Shown here: positions 25,070 through 34,370 of the stretch, piece by piece
Numbering within the stretch: position 1 is the first letter of the stretch
Layout: every line of letters starts with the position of its first letter
Assembly: GCA_028707275.1 (NCBI GenBank)
Contig: JAQTUP010000003.1
Coordinates: 124,001-188,000, forward strand
DNA: 64,000 nt
Reading direction: 5' to 3'
DNA from: Gallionella sp.
Lineage (GTDB): Bacteria > Pseudomonadota > Gammaproteobacteria > Burkholderiales > Gallionellaceae
Program-made: the position numbers and the translations under genes
The notes under the pieces: model-generated
The model's input: only the letters and a program-made list of their open reading frames with translations
What the model was told of the DNA's origin: nothing
Database searches by the model: none

Positions 25070-26593
25070 TCACTTCATTTTTTTGAATTCGATGCCTTTT
25101 TTATTCAACAAGGTTTCGATCTGCTGGCAAAGTGTCTTCAGAATCTTGATGCGGGCAAAGTTCTTGTCGTTGGCTTCGATGAGTGTCCAGGGGGCAATTT
25201 CGGTGCTGGTTCTGTCTATCATGTCGCATACCGCCTGCTCGTACTCATTCCATTTCTCGCGATTTCGCCAGTCCTCGGCGGTGATCTTGAAATGTTTGAA
25301 GCCTATCATTTCGCGCGCCTTGAAGCGCTTGAGCTGCTCTTCCTGGCTGATGGATAACCAGAATTTCACGACCACGATATTGTGGCGTACCAGCTGCGCC
25401 TCGAAATCATTGATTTCGCTGTAGGCTCGCATCCAGTCGGCTTCCGAACAGAAGTTTTCGACGCGCTCGACCAGCACGCGACCATACCAGGAGCGGTCGA
25501 AAATCGTGACCCGCGCGCGCCTCGGGATGTGGCGCCAGAAACGCCAGAGGTAGGGCTGGGCTCTTTCTTCATCTGTGGGTGCCGCGACCGGGATGACGTT
25601 GTAATAGCGCGCGTCCAGGGCGCCGGTGATGCGCCGGATAGCACCGCCTTTGCCTGCCGCATCATTGCCTTCGAACATGGCAATCACGGTGATGTTTTTG
25701 AACTTCGGGCTGCGCGTTAACAGTGCCAGTTTCCCCTGATACTTCTCCAGCTCGTCCTGGTAGGTTTTTTTATCTATCTTCTGGCTCAGGTCCAGGGTTT
25801 TGAGGATGTTCAGCTTGTCGATTGAGGGAAGCGGCGGAGGCGCCGAGACCTCCGAGATGGCCTTGTCAGCGTCCGCCAGTCGCTTGTGGATGGCGTCAAG
25901 AATCACCTTTCCGACTGTCAGGTTGCGGTAGCGTGAGTCGAAGCCTTCGACGATGATCCACGGCGCCTCAGCCGTGCTGGTGTGACGGATCACGCTTTCG
26001 CTCACGACGCGAAACTTGTCATATTTCTTGTAGTGTTCCCAGTCGCGAGCGGAAACGCGCCAGCGAGTCTTCGGGTCTTTTTCGAGGATTTTCAGGCGTT
26101 TTTCCTGTTTGCTCTTGGACAGATGCAACCAGAACTTGATAATCAAGGCCCCTTCGTCGTTGAGCATTTTTTCCATGCGTGCGGCGCGTTCCAGACTCTG
26201 GTCGAGTTCTGCCGTCTTGGTGCGACCCTGGACACGGTTGATGATAGGCCAGGTGTACCAGGAGCCCAGGAAGATGCCGATTCTGCCCTTGGGCGGCAAC
26301 TCGCGCCAGAATCGCCACATCATCGGGCGATCGAGCTCTTCGTCGGTCGGTTCTCCCATGCCATGTGTCTGCAAATATCTCGGATCCATCCATTCGTTGA
26401 GCAGATTGACAGTTTCCCCCCGTCCTGCCCCGTCTACTCCGCCAATCAGAATGATGACCGGGAATTTAGCAAGCGTGGCCATATCCATCTGCGCATCCAG
26501 CAAGGCTGAACGCAAAAGAGGCATCTCCCTGTCGTAAGTTTCCTTGTCAATTTTGTGCCCAAGCTCTGCCGATTCAAACATGGTTTCCTCCAA
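25070..26593 (-). CDS. pap: Polyphosphate:AMP phosphotransferase (two-domain PPK2)
   Basis: A 507-residue protein of two PPK2 domains. The N-terminal one has a modified Walker A, GGVDGAGRGE (51-60). The C-terminal one has the full EGNDAAGKGG (308-317), followed by DRSWYGRVLVERVE, a hallmark of class II PPK2. The enzyme transfers phosphate from polyphosphate to AMP, giving ADP. In characterised relatives the C-terminal domain is the active one, and the altered N-terminal P-loop here fits that. It lies in the same block as ppk1 and sixA. It ends near 25070 with a Lys-rich tail. Confidence 0.95.
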   Translation of the reverse strand: MEETMFESAELGHKIDKETYDREMPLLRSALLDAQMDMATLAKFPVIILIGGVDGAGRGETVNLLNEWMDPRYLQTHGMGEPTDEELDRPMMWRFWRELPPKGRIGIFLGSWYTWPIINRVQGRTKTAELDQSLERAARMEKMLNDEGALIIKFWLHLSKSKQEKRLKILEKDPKTRWRVSARDWEHYKKYDKFRVVSESVIRHTSTAEAPWIIVEGFDSRYRNLTVGKVILDAIHKRLADADKAISEVSAPPPLPSIDKLNILKTLDLSQKIDKKTYQDELEKYQGKLALLTRSPKFKNITVIAMFEGNDAAGKGGAIRRITGALDARYYNVIPVAAPTDEERAQPYLWRFWRHIPRRARVTIFDRSWYGRVLVERVENFCSEADWMRAYSEINDFEAQLVRHNIVVVKFWLSISQEEQLKRFKAREMIGFKHFKITAEDWRNREKWNEYEQAVCDMIDRTSTEIAPWTLIEANDKNFARIKILKTLCQQIETLLNKKGIEFKKMK

Positions 26594-26596
26594 AAA

Positions 26597-27043
26597 CTAC
26601 AGATAATCCGGTGTGATCACCAGGCGCAGCGTGGTTTCAGATGAGCCTTCACGGCGACTAAGCCACCACAATCCGCTTTTCTTGATGCGCAAAGGCTGCT
26701 GCCCGCAGCCTAAAATTTGTGCGGCTACCGCCCCCAGAGTGGGCTGGTGACCAACGACCAGCACGGCACCCCCGGCATTTGGCCAGCGCACCGCCTGCAA
26801 TACGGCGTGAACGGACGCGCCGGGCGCGATGCCGGGCACGGTTGCAAAATTGTCGCTAAGGGCTGCGGCTGTCTGTTGAGTCCTGATCGCCGGACTCACC
26901 AGTATGCGTGTGTCGGAGGGCAAATGCTGTCGAAGGAAGGCCGCCATGGTGCGTGCCTGTTTGCGACCCTTCTCGGTCAACTCGCGTGAATGATCTGCCA
27001 GACCCTCTTCGGCTTCCGCATGACGCCATAAAATCAGCTCCAT
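26597..27043 (-). CDS. sixA: Phosphohistidine phosphatase SixA
   Basis: A 148-residue histidine-phosphatase-fold protein starting MELILWRHAEAEEG, with the RHG-type catalytic Arg7-His8, SRELTEKGRKQA, ILVSPAIRTQQTA and VVGHQPTLG carrying the second catalytic His. SixA removes phosphate from histidine phosphotransfer proteins, e.g. the nitrogen-PTS proteins in E. coli. GGGAGA precedes the ATG. It is three bases ahead of pap and so co-transcribed. It diverges from the H1-like gene across a palindromic spacer. Confidence 0.93.
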   Translation of the reverse strand: MELILWRHAEAEEGLADHSRELTEKGRKQARTMAAFLRQHLPSDTRILVSPAIRTQQTAAALSDNFATVPGIAPGASVHAVLQAVRWPNAGGAVLVVGHQPTLGAVAAQILGCGQQPLRIKKSGLWWLSRREGSSETTLRLVITPDYL

Positions 27044-27097
27044 TTTATCTCCCTGCGCAGTGCAGGCCTTAAGCCTGTGGAAAAGTGTATACTTCCA

Positions 27098-27115
27098 ATA
27101 CAGTATATACTGTAT
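27098..27115. promoter_or_regulatory. 18-bp perfect palindrome between sixA and the H1-like gene
   Basis: ATACAGTATATACTGTAT is self-complementary throughout and lies midway in the divergent spacer 27044-27147. It contains TATACT-like -10 words on both strands, so a dimeric regulator bound here could control both sixA-pap and the H1-like gene. It resembles but does not match the CTGT-N8-ACAG LexA box. Confidence 0.6.
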
Positions 27116-27147
27116 ATATCATTCAATTTCAATACAAGGAAAAAAGC

Positions 27148-27573
27148 ATGAAAACCAAAAAATCCGATAAGGTTGTCGTTCAGCCGGAGCCAGTCGCGGC
27201 CAAACCGCTGAGTAAAACATCTTCAGTTAAGGCTTCCCAACCTGTCGTTAAAGCTCCCAAGCCTGCCGTAAAAGCAGCCGTCGCAGAGAAAGCCAGTCCT
27301 GAGCCGGTCGATGTTGCCAAGGCAGAAAAATCGGTCAAAGCGAAAGCCGCCAAGAAGCCAAAAGTGGTGCGTGACAGTTTTACCATGCCGCAGAGTGAAT
27401 ATCAGAAGATCACTGAAATCAAGGAATTGTGCCTGAAGGTTGGGGTGCAGGTAAAGAAAAGCGAAGTGTTGCGAGCCGGCGTGATTGCGCTGAGTGCGAT
27501 GAGCGAGGCCGAACTGATTTTTGCATTGAGCGCGCTGGACAAAATCAAAACCGGACGGCCAAACAAGCACTAG
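27148..27573 (+). CDS. Lys/Ala/Pro-rich H1-like protein with RHH-like C-terminus
   Basis: A 141-residue protein. Residues 1-75 are a histone-H1-like tail (Lys, Ala, Pro and Val with few other types). Residues 76-141 form a compact domain, RDSFTMPQSEYQKITEIKELC and KKSEVLRAGVIALSAMSEAEL, which looks like a ribbon-helix-helix or similar DNA-binding fold. Start 27148 follows AAGGA. Similar short proteins occur next to polyphosphate genes in other betaproteobacteria as far as I recall, but no function is assigned. The stop TAG is the first three bases of a MITE-like element, so the C-terminal tail (GRPNKH) may have been cut or rewritten. Confidence 0.75.
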   Translation: MKTKKSDKVVVQPEPVAAKPLSKTSSVKASQPVVKAPKPAVKAAVAEKASPEPVDVAKAEKSVKAKAAKKPKVVRDSFTMPQSEYQKITEIKELCLKVGVQVKKSEVLRAGVIALSAMSEAELIFALSALDKIKTGRPNKH

Positions 27574-27716
27574 CAGGCTGCTGAAAAACGTTATGAGCGA
27601 TGCGCAGGCAAGGAAAAAAGCGACGAAAAAGCGGAGTTTACATGTGGTAAATGAGCATTTTGAGTCACTTTTTGACGCAGTATCGGCGAGCGTAATAGTT
27701 TTGCAGCAGCCTGCTA
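27571..27716. mobile_element. MITE-like palindromic element, 146 bp
   Basis: Ends TAGCAGGCTGCTGAAAAAC and GTTTTGCAGCAGCCTGCTA are inverted repeats with one mismatch, both bounded by TA, which could be a target duplication. The interior is itself an imperfect palindrome: an AAAAAAGCGACG arm meets its counterpart around GAGTCACTTTTT, with GTTTAC and GTAAAT near the centre. It codes for nothing. Related non-autonomous elements are widespread in betaproteobacteria; the mobilising transposase is not in the window. Confidence 0.75.
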
Positions 27717-27754
27717 AAAAGCAGGATACAGGAATCGGGATGCAGGAAAACTGC

Positions 27755-27775
27755 TGAATCCTGAATCCTGAATCA
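27755..27775. repeat. Heptanucleotide repeat TGAATCC at the ppk 3' end
   Basis: Three consecutive 7-base units (TGAATCC, TGAATCC, TGAATCA) end exactly at the ppk stop codon, read on the minus strand. The same heptamer, in the opposite orientation relative to its gene, forms the last codons and stop of trpD at 63594-63611. Confidence 0.65.
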
Positions 27776-29860
27776 GGTTGTTGTCTTGACCGAAGCGCTG
27801 GCCAGTTGCCCGAGCAGCTCGCCCTGCGCGCATTTTTTGGCGGCCATGCGAGCCAGTTTGTGGTGGTACTGGCCTGCGCCATCCATCTCCCATGCCTGAC
27901 AATTGTCCTGCAAGTAAGCCTTTAATCCTTCGTCTATCACGCGCTTCTTGAGTTTCTTGTCCAGCACAGGGAAGCACACCTCGATGCGGCGGAAGAAGTT
28001 TCTATCCATCCAGTCAGCAGAGGCCAGATACACGTCGTGTTTGAGGTCATTGCGGAAATAGAAGATGCGGGTGTGTTCCAAAAAGCGTCCGATGATGGAG
28101 CGCACCTTAATGTTTTCGGATAGCCCGGCCACACCCGGGCGCAGCGCGCATACGCCACGCACGATCAAATCCACCTTTACCCCGGCCTGCGAAGCTTCAT
28201 AAAGCGCGTTGATGGTTACAGGTTCCAGCAGCGCATTCATCTTGGCGATGATGTGCGCGCGTTTGCCCGATTTGGCCAGCAGGGTCTCATTCTTGATGGC
28301 GCGTACCACCTCGGTGTGCAACGAGAACGGTGATTGCCACAAGTGGTTGAGTTTGCGCGCCCGGCCCAGGCTGGTGAGCTGACTGAATACCTCATTGGCA
28401 TCGGCACAAATCTCCTCGTTACAGGTAAACAGACCGAAGTCGGTGTAGAGCCGTGCGGTGCGCGGGTGGTAGTTTCCGGTTCCCAGATGCACATAACGAC
28501 GCAGACGACCATCTTCACGACGCACCACCATCAGCATCTTGGCGTGAGTCTTGTGACCGACTACCCCGTACACCACATGTGCGCCCACTTCTTCCAGACG
28601 GTTTGCCCAGTTGATATTGGCCTCTTCGTCGAAGCGAGCCAGCAATTCCACGACTACGGTGACTTCCTTGCCGCGCTGGGCTGCGGCGATTAAGGCTTCC
28701 ATCAGCGCCGAATCGGCGCCGGTGCGATACACGGTTTGCTTGATCGCGACCACGGCCGGATCGCTGGCCGCCTGCTGGATGAAATCGATCACGGGTTTGA
28801 AGGACTGATAAGGGTGATGCAACAACACATCGCTCTTGCGGATCACCTTGAACATGTCCGCGCCCTTTTTCTGCAAGACAGTGGGCACGCCAGGCACAAA
28901 GACCGGAAACTTGAGATCGGGGCGTTCGACCATCCCGGGGATTTCCATCAGGCGCACCAGATTCACCGGGCCATGCACCCTGTATAAGTCGTCAGAGGTC
29001 AGCTTGAATTCTTTGAGCAGCAATGCCTCTATCTGCGGTGAGCAGTTGTCGGCAATCTCAAGACGAACCGCATCGCCGAAATGTCTTTGCGGCAACTCGC
29101 CTTGCAAGCTCAGCCGTAAATTCTTGACTTCTTCTTCGTCGACGAACAGGTTGCTGTTGCGCGTCACACGGAACTGAAAACAGCCCAGAACTTCCATGCC
29201 GGAGAAGAGTTCATCGACATGTGCATGCAAAATGGAAGAAAGAAATACGAAGCCATACTCGCATCCGCTGATGTCAGGCGGCAACAAAATGGTGCGGGGC
29301 AGGACGCGGGGGGCTTGCACGATAGCGCGTGTCGAGTTGCGCCCGAATGCGTCCCGCCCCTGTAGTTCAACCGCAAAATTTAAACTCTTGTTCAGCACTC
29401 TCGGAAACGGATGCGCAGGATCGAGTCCGATCGGCGTCAATACCGGCATCACTTCGCGAAAAAAGTAGTCTTTCAGCCAGGCGCGCTGGTCATCGGTCCA
29501 ATGCGTGCGGCGCAGAAATTTGATGCCATGTTCCGCAAGTGCCGGGGTGATTTCAGCGTTGAAAAGCTGGTACTGATGCTCGATTAACTGGTGGGCCTGT
29601 TCGCGAACCAGTTTGAGTGTCAGTTGGGCGGTCATGCCATCCGCCCCCGTCGCAATGCCACCGAGCTTGATTTGCTCCATCAGACCTGCGACGCGAATTT
29701 CAAAAAACTCGTCGAGATTGCTGCTGCCGATGCACAGGTATTTCAGGCGTTCGAGCAGCGGGATGGCTTCATCCTCGGCTTGTGCGAGCACGCGCCGGTT
29801 GAATTCAAGTTGACCAAGTTCCCGGTTCAGGAACTGTTGCGGGGTGAATGTATTCGGCAA
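27773..29860 (-). CDS. ppk: Polyphosphate kinase 1
   Basis: A full-length 695-residue PPK1: FLNRELGQLEFNRRVLAQA and SSNLDEFFEIRVAGL in the N domain, SDVLLHHPYQSFKPVIDFI, and the two phospholipase-D-like histidine regions GHKTHAKMLMVVRRE and IFYFRNDLKHDVYLASADWM. It reversibly builds polyphosphate from ATP through a phosphohistidine. With pap and sixA nearby this is a polyphosphate locus, though pap and ppk are separated by the H1-like gene on the other strand. The stop codon lies in a heptamer repeat. Confidence 0.97.
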   Translation of the reverse strand: MPNTFTPQQFLNRELGQLEFNRRVLAQAEDEAIPLLERLKYLCIGSSNLDEFFEIRVAGLMEQIKLGGIATGADGMTAQLTLKLVREQAHQLIEHQYQLFNAEITPALAEHGIKFLRRTHWTDDQRAWLKDYFFREVMPVLTPIGLDPAHPFPRVLNKSLNFAVELQGRDAFGRNSTRAIVQAPRVLPRTILLPPDISGCEYGFVFLSSILHAHVDELFSGMEVLGCFQFRVTRNSNLFVDEEEVKNLRLSLQGELPQRHFGDAVRLEIADNCSPQIEALLLKEFKLTSDDLYRVHGPVNLVRLMEIPGMVERPDLKFPVFVPGVPTVLQKKGADMFKVIRKSDVLLHHPYQSFKPVIDFIQQAASDPAVVAIKQTVYRTGADSALMEALIAAAQRGKEVTVVVELLARFDEEANINWANRLEEVGAHVVYGVVGHKTHAKMLMVVRREDGRLRRYVHLGTGNYHPRTARLYTDFGLFTCNEEICADANEVFSQLTSLGRARKLNHLWQSPFSLHTEVVRAIKNETLLAKSGKRAHIIAKMNALLEPVTINALYEASQAGVKVDLIVRGVCALRPGVAGLSENIKVRSIIGRFLEHTRIFYFRNDLKHDVYLASADWMDRNFFRRIEVCFPVLDKKLKKRVIDEGLKAYLQDNCQAWEMDGAGQYHHKLARMAAKKCAQGELLGQLASASVKTTT

Positions 29861-29890
29861 GTTAATAAACCTTAATATTAATCATGAAGT

Positions 29891-29948
29891 ATGCGCAGCG
29901 AATCTTTATCCCCATCTCCCGCAAGCGGGAGAGGGCCGGGGAGAGGGA
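29891..29948. repeat. Palindromic element, copy 3, between ppk and yggX
   Basis: A leader GCGCAGCGAATCTTTATC (compare CGCGCAGCGATTCGTTTG at 1131 and 5283) precedes the stem CATCTCCCGC-AA-GCGGGAGAG and a GGGGAGAGGG tail. It is in the spacer upstream of ppk and downstream of yggX. Confidence 0.65.
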
Positions 29949-29986
29949 ACGGGCATTGCAGGCTTCACTTTCAGGGGCCTGTTGTT

Positions 29987-30262
29987 TTAATGTCCGCCAG
30001 GAGGGGTGTAACCGTCCGGCATTTGCGTGCCTGAGCCGAAGAAATAATTATCCATTTGTGCGGCCAGGTATTTGCGTGCAGCCAGGTCGGCCAGGTTGAG
30101 GCGATTTTCATTCACCAGCATGGTCTGAAACTTGATCCATCCGCCCCAGGCTTCTTTGGATACGTTTTCAAAAATCCGCTGACCCAAGGGGCCAGGATAG
30201 GGGAGGCGCTCCAAGCCTTCGGCTTCACGTCCCAGTTTTACGCATTGCACCATTCTTGTCAT
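29987..30262 (-). CDS. yggX: Probable Fe(2+)-trafficking protein YggX
   Basis: A 91-residue Ygg[40 protein letters not shown] (read in parts), with the conserved Cys7, then [16 protein letters not shown] and a C-terminal [10 protein letters not shown]. The family protects Fe-S clusters from oxidative damage and takes part in iron handling, under SoxRS control in enterobacteria. The start at 30262 is the family start; an upstream in-frame ATG is ignored. Complete. Confidence 0.96.
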   Translation of the reverse strand: MTRMVQCVKLGREAEGLERLPYPGPLGQRIFENVSKEAWGGWIKFQTMLVNENRLNLADLAARKYLAAQMDNYFFGSGTQMPDGYTPPGGH

Positions 30263-30390
30263 GTTGTAAATCTCCGTAGATTGAATTTTATGACGCAATT
30301 ATGACACTGTAATGACAGTTATGCGCGTCTCAGGCGGAGAGGATGAAAAGAGCGGGTGAGCGTTAACGCACGCAGGGTATTGTGCGGGGC

Positions 30391-30417
30391 AAAAAAAACC
30401 GCCCGGAGGCGGTTTTT
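30391..30417 (-). terminator. Intrinsic terminator of uppP
   Basis: On the minus strand, AAAACCGCC, a TCCG loop and GGCGGTTTT form a strong stem followed by a run of eight T. It starts 10 bases past the uppP stop codon. Confidence 0.85.
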
Positions 30418-30426
30418 GAAAGTTTG

Positions 30427-31254
30427 TCAGGCTGCCGACCAGCTGACGAGACCGCTATAGGACGTCCCCAGCACAATCAGTCCGAAGGCGATGCGATACC
30501 AGGCAAATACGGTGAAATCGTGATGGCTGATGTAGCGCAACAGCGCGCGCACCGCTATGAAGGCGCTGATGAAGGAGGCGATGGAGCCTGCCAGAAAAAT
30601 GCCCAGATCATCGGCGTGAAACTGGTCGCGGTATTTCACCACCTCGTAGATCGTTGCCGCCGTCAGTGTCGGGATCGCCAGAAAGAATGAGAATTCGGTC
30701 GCAGCCTTGCGGGAGAGGCCGAAAAATAGTCCACCGATAATCGTCGACCCGGAGCGCGAAGTGCCGGGAATCAGCGCCAGCGCTTGCGCGAAACCCATCT
30801 TCACTGCGTCTTTCCAGTGCATATCATCCACGCTTTCGATGGTCACCGTATGGGTGCGTTTTTCAGCCCACAGGATGATAAAGCCGCCGATGATGAATGC
30901 CAGGGCGACTGGAACGGGTGCGAACAGATGTTCCTTGATAGCCTTGCCAAACAGCAGGCCGAGTATCGCCAGCGGCAGAAAAGCGATAAATAAATTTATC
31001 GTGAAGCGTTGTGCCGCTTCCTGTTTTTGCATCAGTCCAGACGTAACCTGTGCCAGTTTGGCGCGGTATTCCCAACATACGGCGAGGATCGCCGCGAACT
31101 GAATCACGATCTCGAACACTTTGCCGCGTTCGTCGTTAAAATCCAGCAAGTCGCCTGCCAGGATCAAGTGGCCGGTGGATGAGATCGGCAGGAACTCGGT
31201 CAGCCCCTCGACGACGCCAAGAATGACAGCTTTGAGTAAAAGAATAATATCCAT
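30427..31254 (-). CDS. uppP: Undecaprenyl-diphosphatase (UppP/BacA)
   Basis: A 275-residue polytopic membrane enzyme with both active-site motifs: [17 protein letters not shown] (residues 16-32) and [10 protein letters not shown] (about 160-169). It dephosphorylates undecaprenyl pyrophosphate to recycle the lipid carrier for peptidoglycan, LPS and polysaccharide synthesis; high levels give bacitracin resistance. About eight hydrophobic segments are visible. It lies just downstream of the DUF1289 gene with a hairpin between them. Confidence 0.97.
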   Translation of the reverse strand: MDIILLLKAVILGVVEGLTEFLPISSTGHLILAGDLLDFNDERGKVFEIVIQFAAILAVCWEYRAKLAQVTSGLMQKQEAAQRFTINLFIAFLPLAILGLLFGKAIKEHLFAPVPVALAFIIGGFIILWAEKRTHTVTIESVDDMHWKDAVKMGFAQALALIPGTSRSGSTIIGGLFFGLSRKAATEFSFFLAIPTLTAATIYEVVKYRDQFHADDLGIFLAGSIASFISAFIAVRALLRYISHHDFTVFAWYRIAFGLIVLGTSYSGLVSWSAA

Positions 31255-31267
31255 AAATGTCCTGTAG

Positions 31268-31285
31268 GGCGGGTTTTAACCCGCC
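31268..31285. repeat. Hairpin GGCGGGTT-TT-AACCCGCC over the DUF1289 stop codon
   Basis: Perfect 8-base arms around two bases. The TAA of the DUF1289 gene (31276-31278) sits at the loop. The flanking TGTAGGGCGGGTT word is common in dispersed bacterial repeats; here it may both end translation and attenuate read-through into uppP. Confidence 0.55.
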
Positions 31286-31511
31286 ATCCTTTTGATTGCC
31301 TCGATGCGCTGATTGACAGCGCAACGCTCCTCGTCCGTCATTTCCACCCAGTGCGTGATTTCCTCGAAGGTGCGCAGGCAGCTGCGACACACATCGTCGC
31401 CTAAAACCGTGGTGCAATGCCCGACGCACGGGCTTTCGGCGGTCGGAGATTTGCGATTGCCTTTCTCGCCCGCTGGCGGGAGAGAATTGAAGAGAGGGAT
31501 GGTGTCTGGCA

Positions 31512-31512
<1 letters not shown>
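31276..31512 (-). CDS. DUF1289 family Cys-rich small protein
   Basis: A 78-residue protein. Its C-terminal 50 residues are the DUF1289 domain: SPCVGHCTTVLGDDVCRSCLRTFEEITHWVEMTDEE (read in parts), with four cysteines that could bind zinc or an Fe-S cluster. The N-terminal 28 residues include FNSLPPAGEKGN, translated from a palindromic element (31451-31499), and have no family counterpart. The ATG overlaps the thiC TGA by one base (TGATG), so translation is coupled to thiC. Function unknown. Confidence 0.8.
31451..31499. repeat. Palindromic element copy in the DUF1289 coding region
   Basis: TTGCGATTGCCTTTCTCGCC then CGCTGGCGGGAGAGAA and AGAGAGGG follow the leader-stem-tail layout of the elements at 1130, 5282 and 29891. 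It is read in frame as the N-terminus of the DUF1289 protein. Confidence 0.6.
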
Positions 31513-33414
<1,902 letters not shown>

Positions 33415-33419
33415 GACAG

Positions 33420-33503
33420 ATGCTTCCCTACGTCGGCATTACCCGTACAGGTTCAAAGGGTGTATCTCACTTTGCCGTGCAGCGGACAAAGACCCCCAGC
33501 GAG
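33420..33503 (-). ncRNA. TPP (THI-box) riboswitch
   Basis: On the minus strand the leader reads CTGGGGGTC, then GTGAGATACACCC, TTTGAACCTGTACGGGTAAT, and GCCGACGTAGGGAAGCA: the conserved THI-box segments (CTGAGA, ACCC, GAACCTGAT..GGTAAT, CGTAGGGA) in order. It binds thiamine pyrophosphate and shuts off thiC when TPP is plentiful. Confidence 0.95.
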
Positions 33504-33557
33504 TTGCGCAAGGTACTGGAAAAGTAGGGGAAAAGCAACTGGTGTGCAGCAGTTTGG

Positions 33558-33586
33558 TTGAGCATGACGGGGTGTGTTGTTATACT
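33558..33586 (+). promoter_or_regulatory. Sigma-70-type promoter of pcm
   Basis: TTGAGC (33558-33563), a 17-base spacer and TATACT (33581-33586) lie about 60 bases before the pcm start, diverging from thiC. Confidence 0.6.
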
Positions 33587-33647
33587 GCCAGGATAAAATC
33601 TAAAGCTACGCGAGTTTTACCTTACTTACTCAGGGATGGAGATCAAA

Positions 33648-34304
33648 ATGCAGAATCTGGAACAAGCACGCTTCAATATGATTGAACAGCAAATTCGCCC
33701 ATGTGACGTATTGGAGGCGCGGATTCTGGATCTGCTTCATCATGTTCGCCGCGAACTGTTCGTGCCCGAGGACAAAAAGGCGATGGCCTTTATGGACATG
33801 GAAATCCCCCTGGGGCACGGGGTGTCCATGTGGCAGCCCAAGCTTGAGGCGCGTGCACTGCAAGAACTTCATATCGGACGGGGTGACAAGGTGCTGGAAG
33901 TGGGCACTGGCAGCGGATATCTGACGGCGTTATTGTCGGCTTTTGCAGGGCAAGTCACTTCTGTCGAAATTATCCCCGAGCTGAGTGCTGCAGCAAGACT
34001 TAACCTGCACCCCTTTCATCGCGAAAATATTACGCTCGAAACAGGTGATGCTGCGCGAGGATGGGGTGGCGATGAGAAATACGATGTTATCGTGCTGACA
34101 GGTTCCACGCCCGTTTTACCTGCCGCCTTTCAAAATAGTCTGAACATTGGAGGCCGTCTGTTTGCTGTCGTGGGGGATGCACCGGTGATGGAGGCGAAAT
34201 TGATCCGGCGGGTAGGGGATGATGTTTATGAAACCGTCAACATCATGGAAACCAGTGTGGCACCTTTGCAAAACGCGCAACAGCCGAAACGGTTTGTATT
34301 TTAA
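33648..34304 (+). CDS. pcm: Protein-L-isoaspartate O-methyltransferase family protein
   Basis: A 218-residue SAM methyltransferase with MIEQQIRPCDVLEARILDLL, a typical Pcm N-terminus, motif I KVLEVGTGSGYLTALL, and VTSVEIIPELSAAAR. Pcm repairs isoaspartyl residues in damaged proteins. In betaproteobacteria this gene regularly precedes a tolC-type gene, as here; these members are somewhat diverged from E. coli Pcm, so activity is likely but not certain. ATG at 33648 follows GGAG; an in-frame ATG 12 bases upstream is the alternative. Confidence 0.88.
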   Translation: MQNLEQARFNMIEQQIRPCDVLEARILDLLHHVRRELFVPEDKKAMAFMDMEIPLGHGVSMWQPKLEARALQELHIGRGDKVLEVGTGSGYLTALLSAFAGQVTSVEIIPELSAAARLNLHPFHRENITLETGDAARGWGGDEKYDVIVLTGSTPVLPAAFQNSLNIGGRLFAVVGDAPVMEAKLIRRVGDDVYETVNIMETSVAPLQNAQQPKRFVF

Positions 34305-34330
34305 GATTTTTCGATTGCGCGGCGCCATAT

Positions 34331-34342
34331 GCTAATATTAGC
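34331..34342. promoter_or_regulatory. 12-bp palindrome upstream of tolC
   Basis: GCTAATATTAGC is perfect, followed by a second small repeat ATTAG-CAATAT-CTAAT. It lies in the short pcm-tolC gap, 29 bases before the tolC start; it may be an operator or an mRNA element. Confidence 0.4.
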
Positions 34343-34370
34343 AATATCTAATAAACTTTGCGCAAAACCG

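Noticed and set aside
26019..26393. Alternative frames inside pap, ppk, thiC and other high-G+C genes
   Set aside because: They are shadows of well-identified genes with full-length family motifs in the chosen frame.
27098..27121. LexA (SOS) box at the palindrome upstream of the H1-like gene
   Set aside because: CTGT and ACAG are present but in the wrong order and spacing for CTGT-N8-ACAG.
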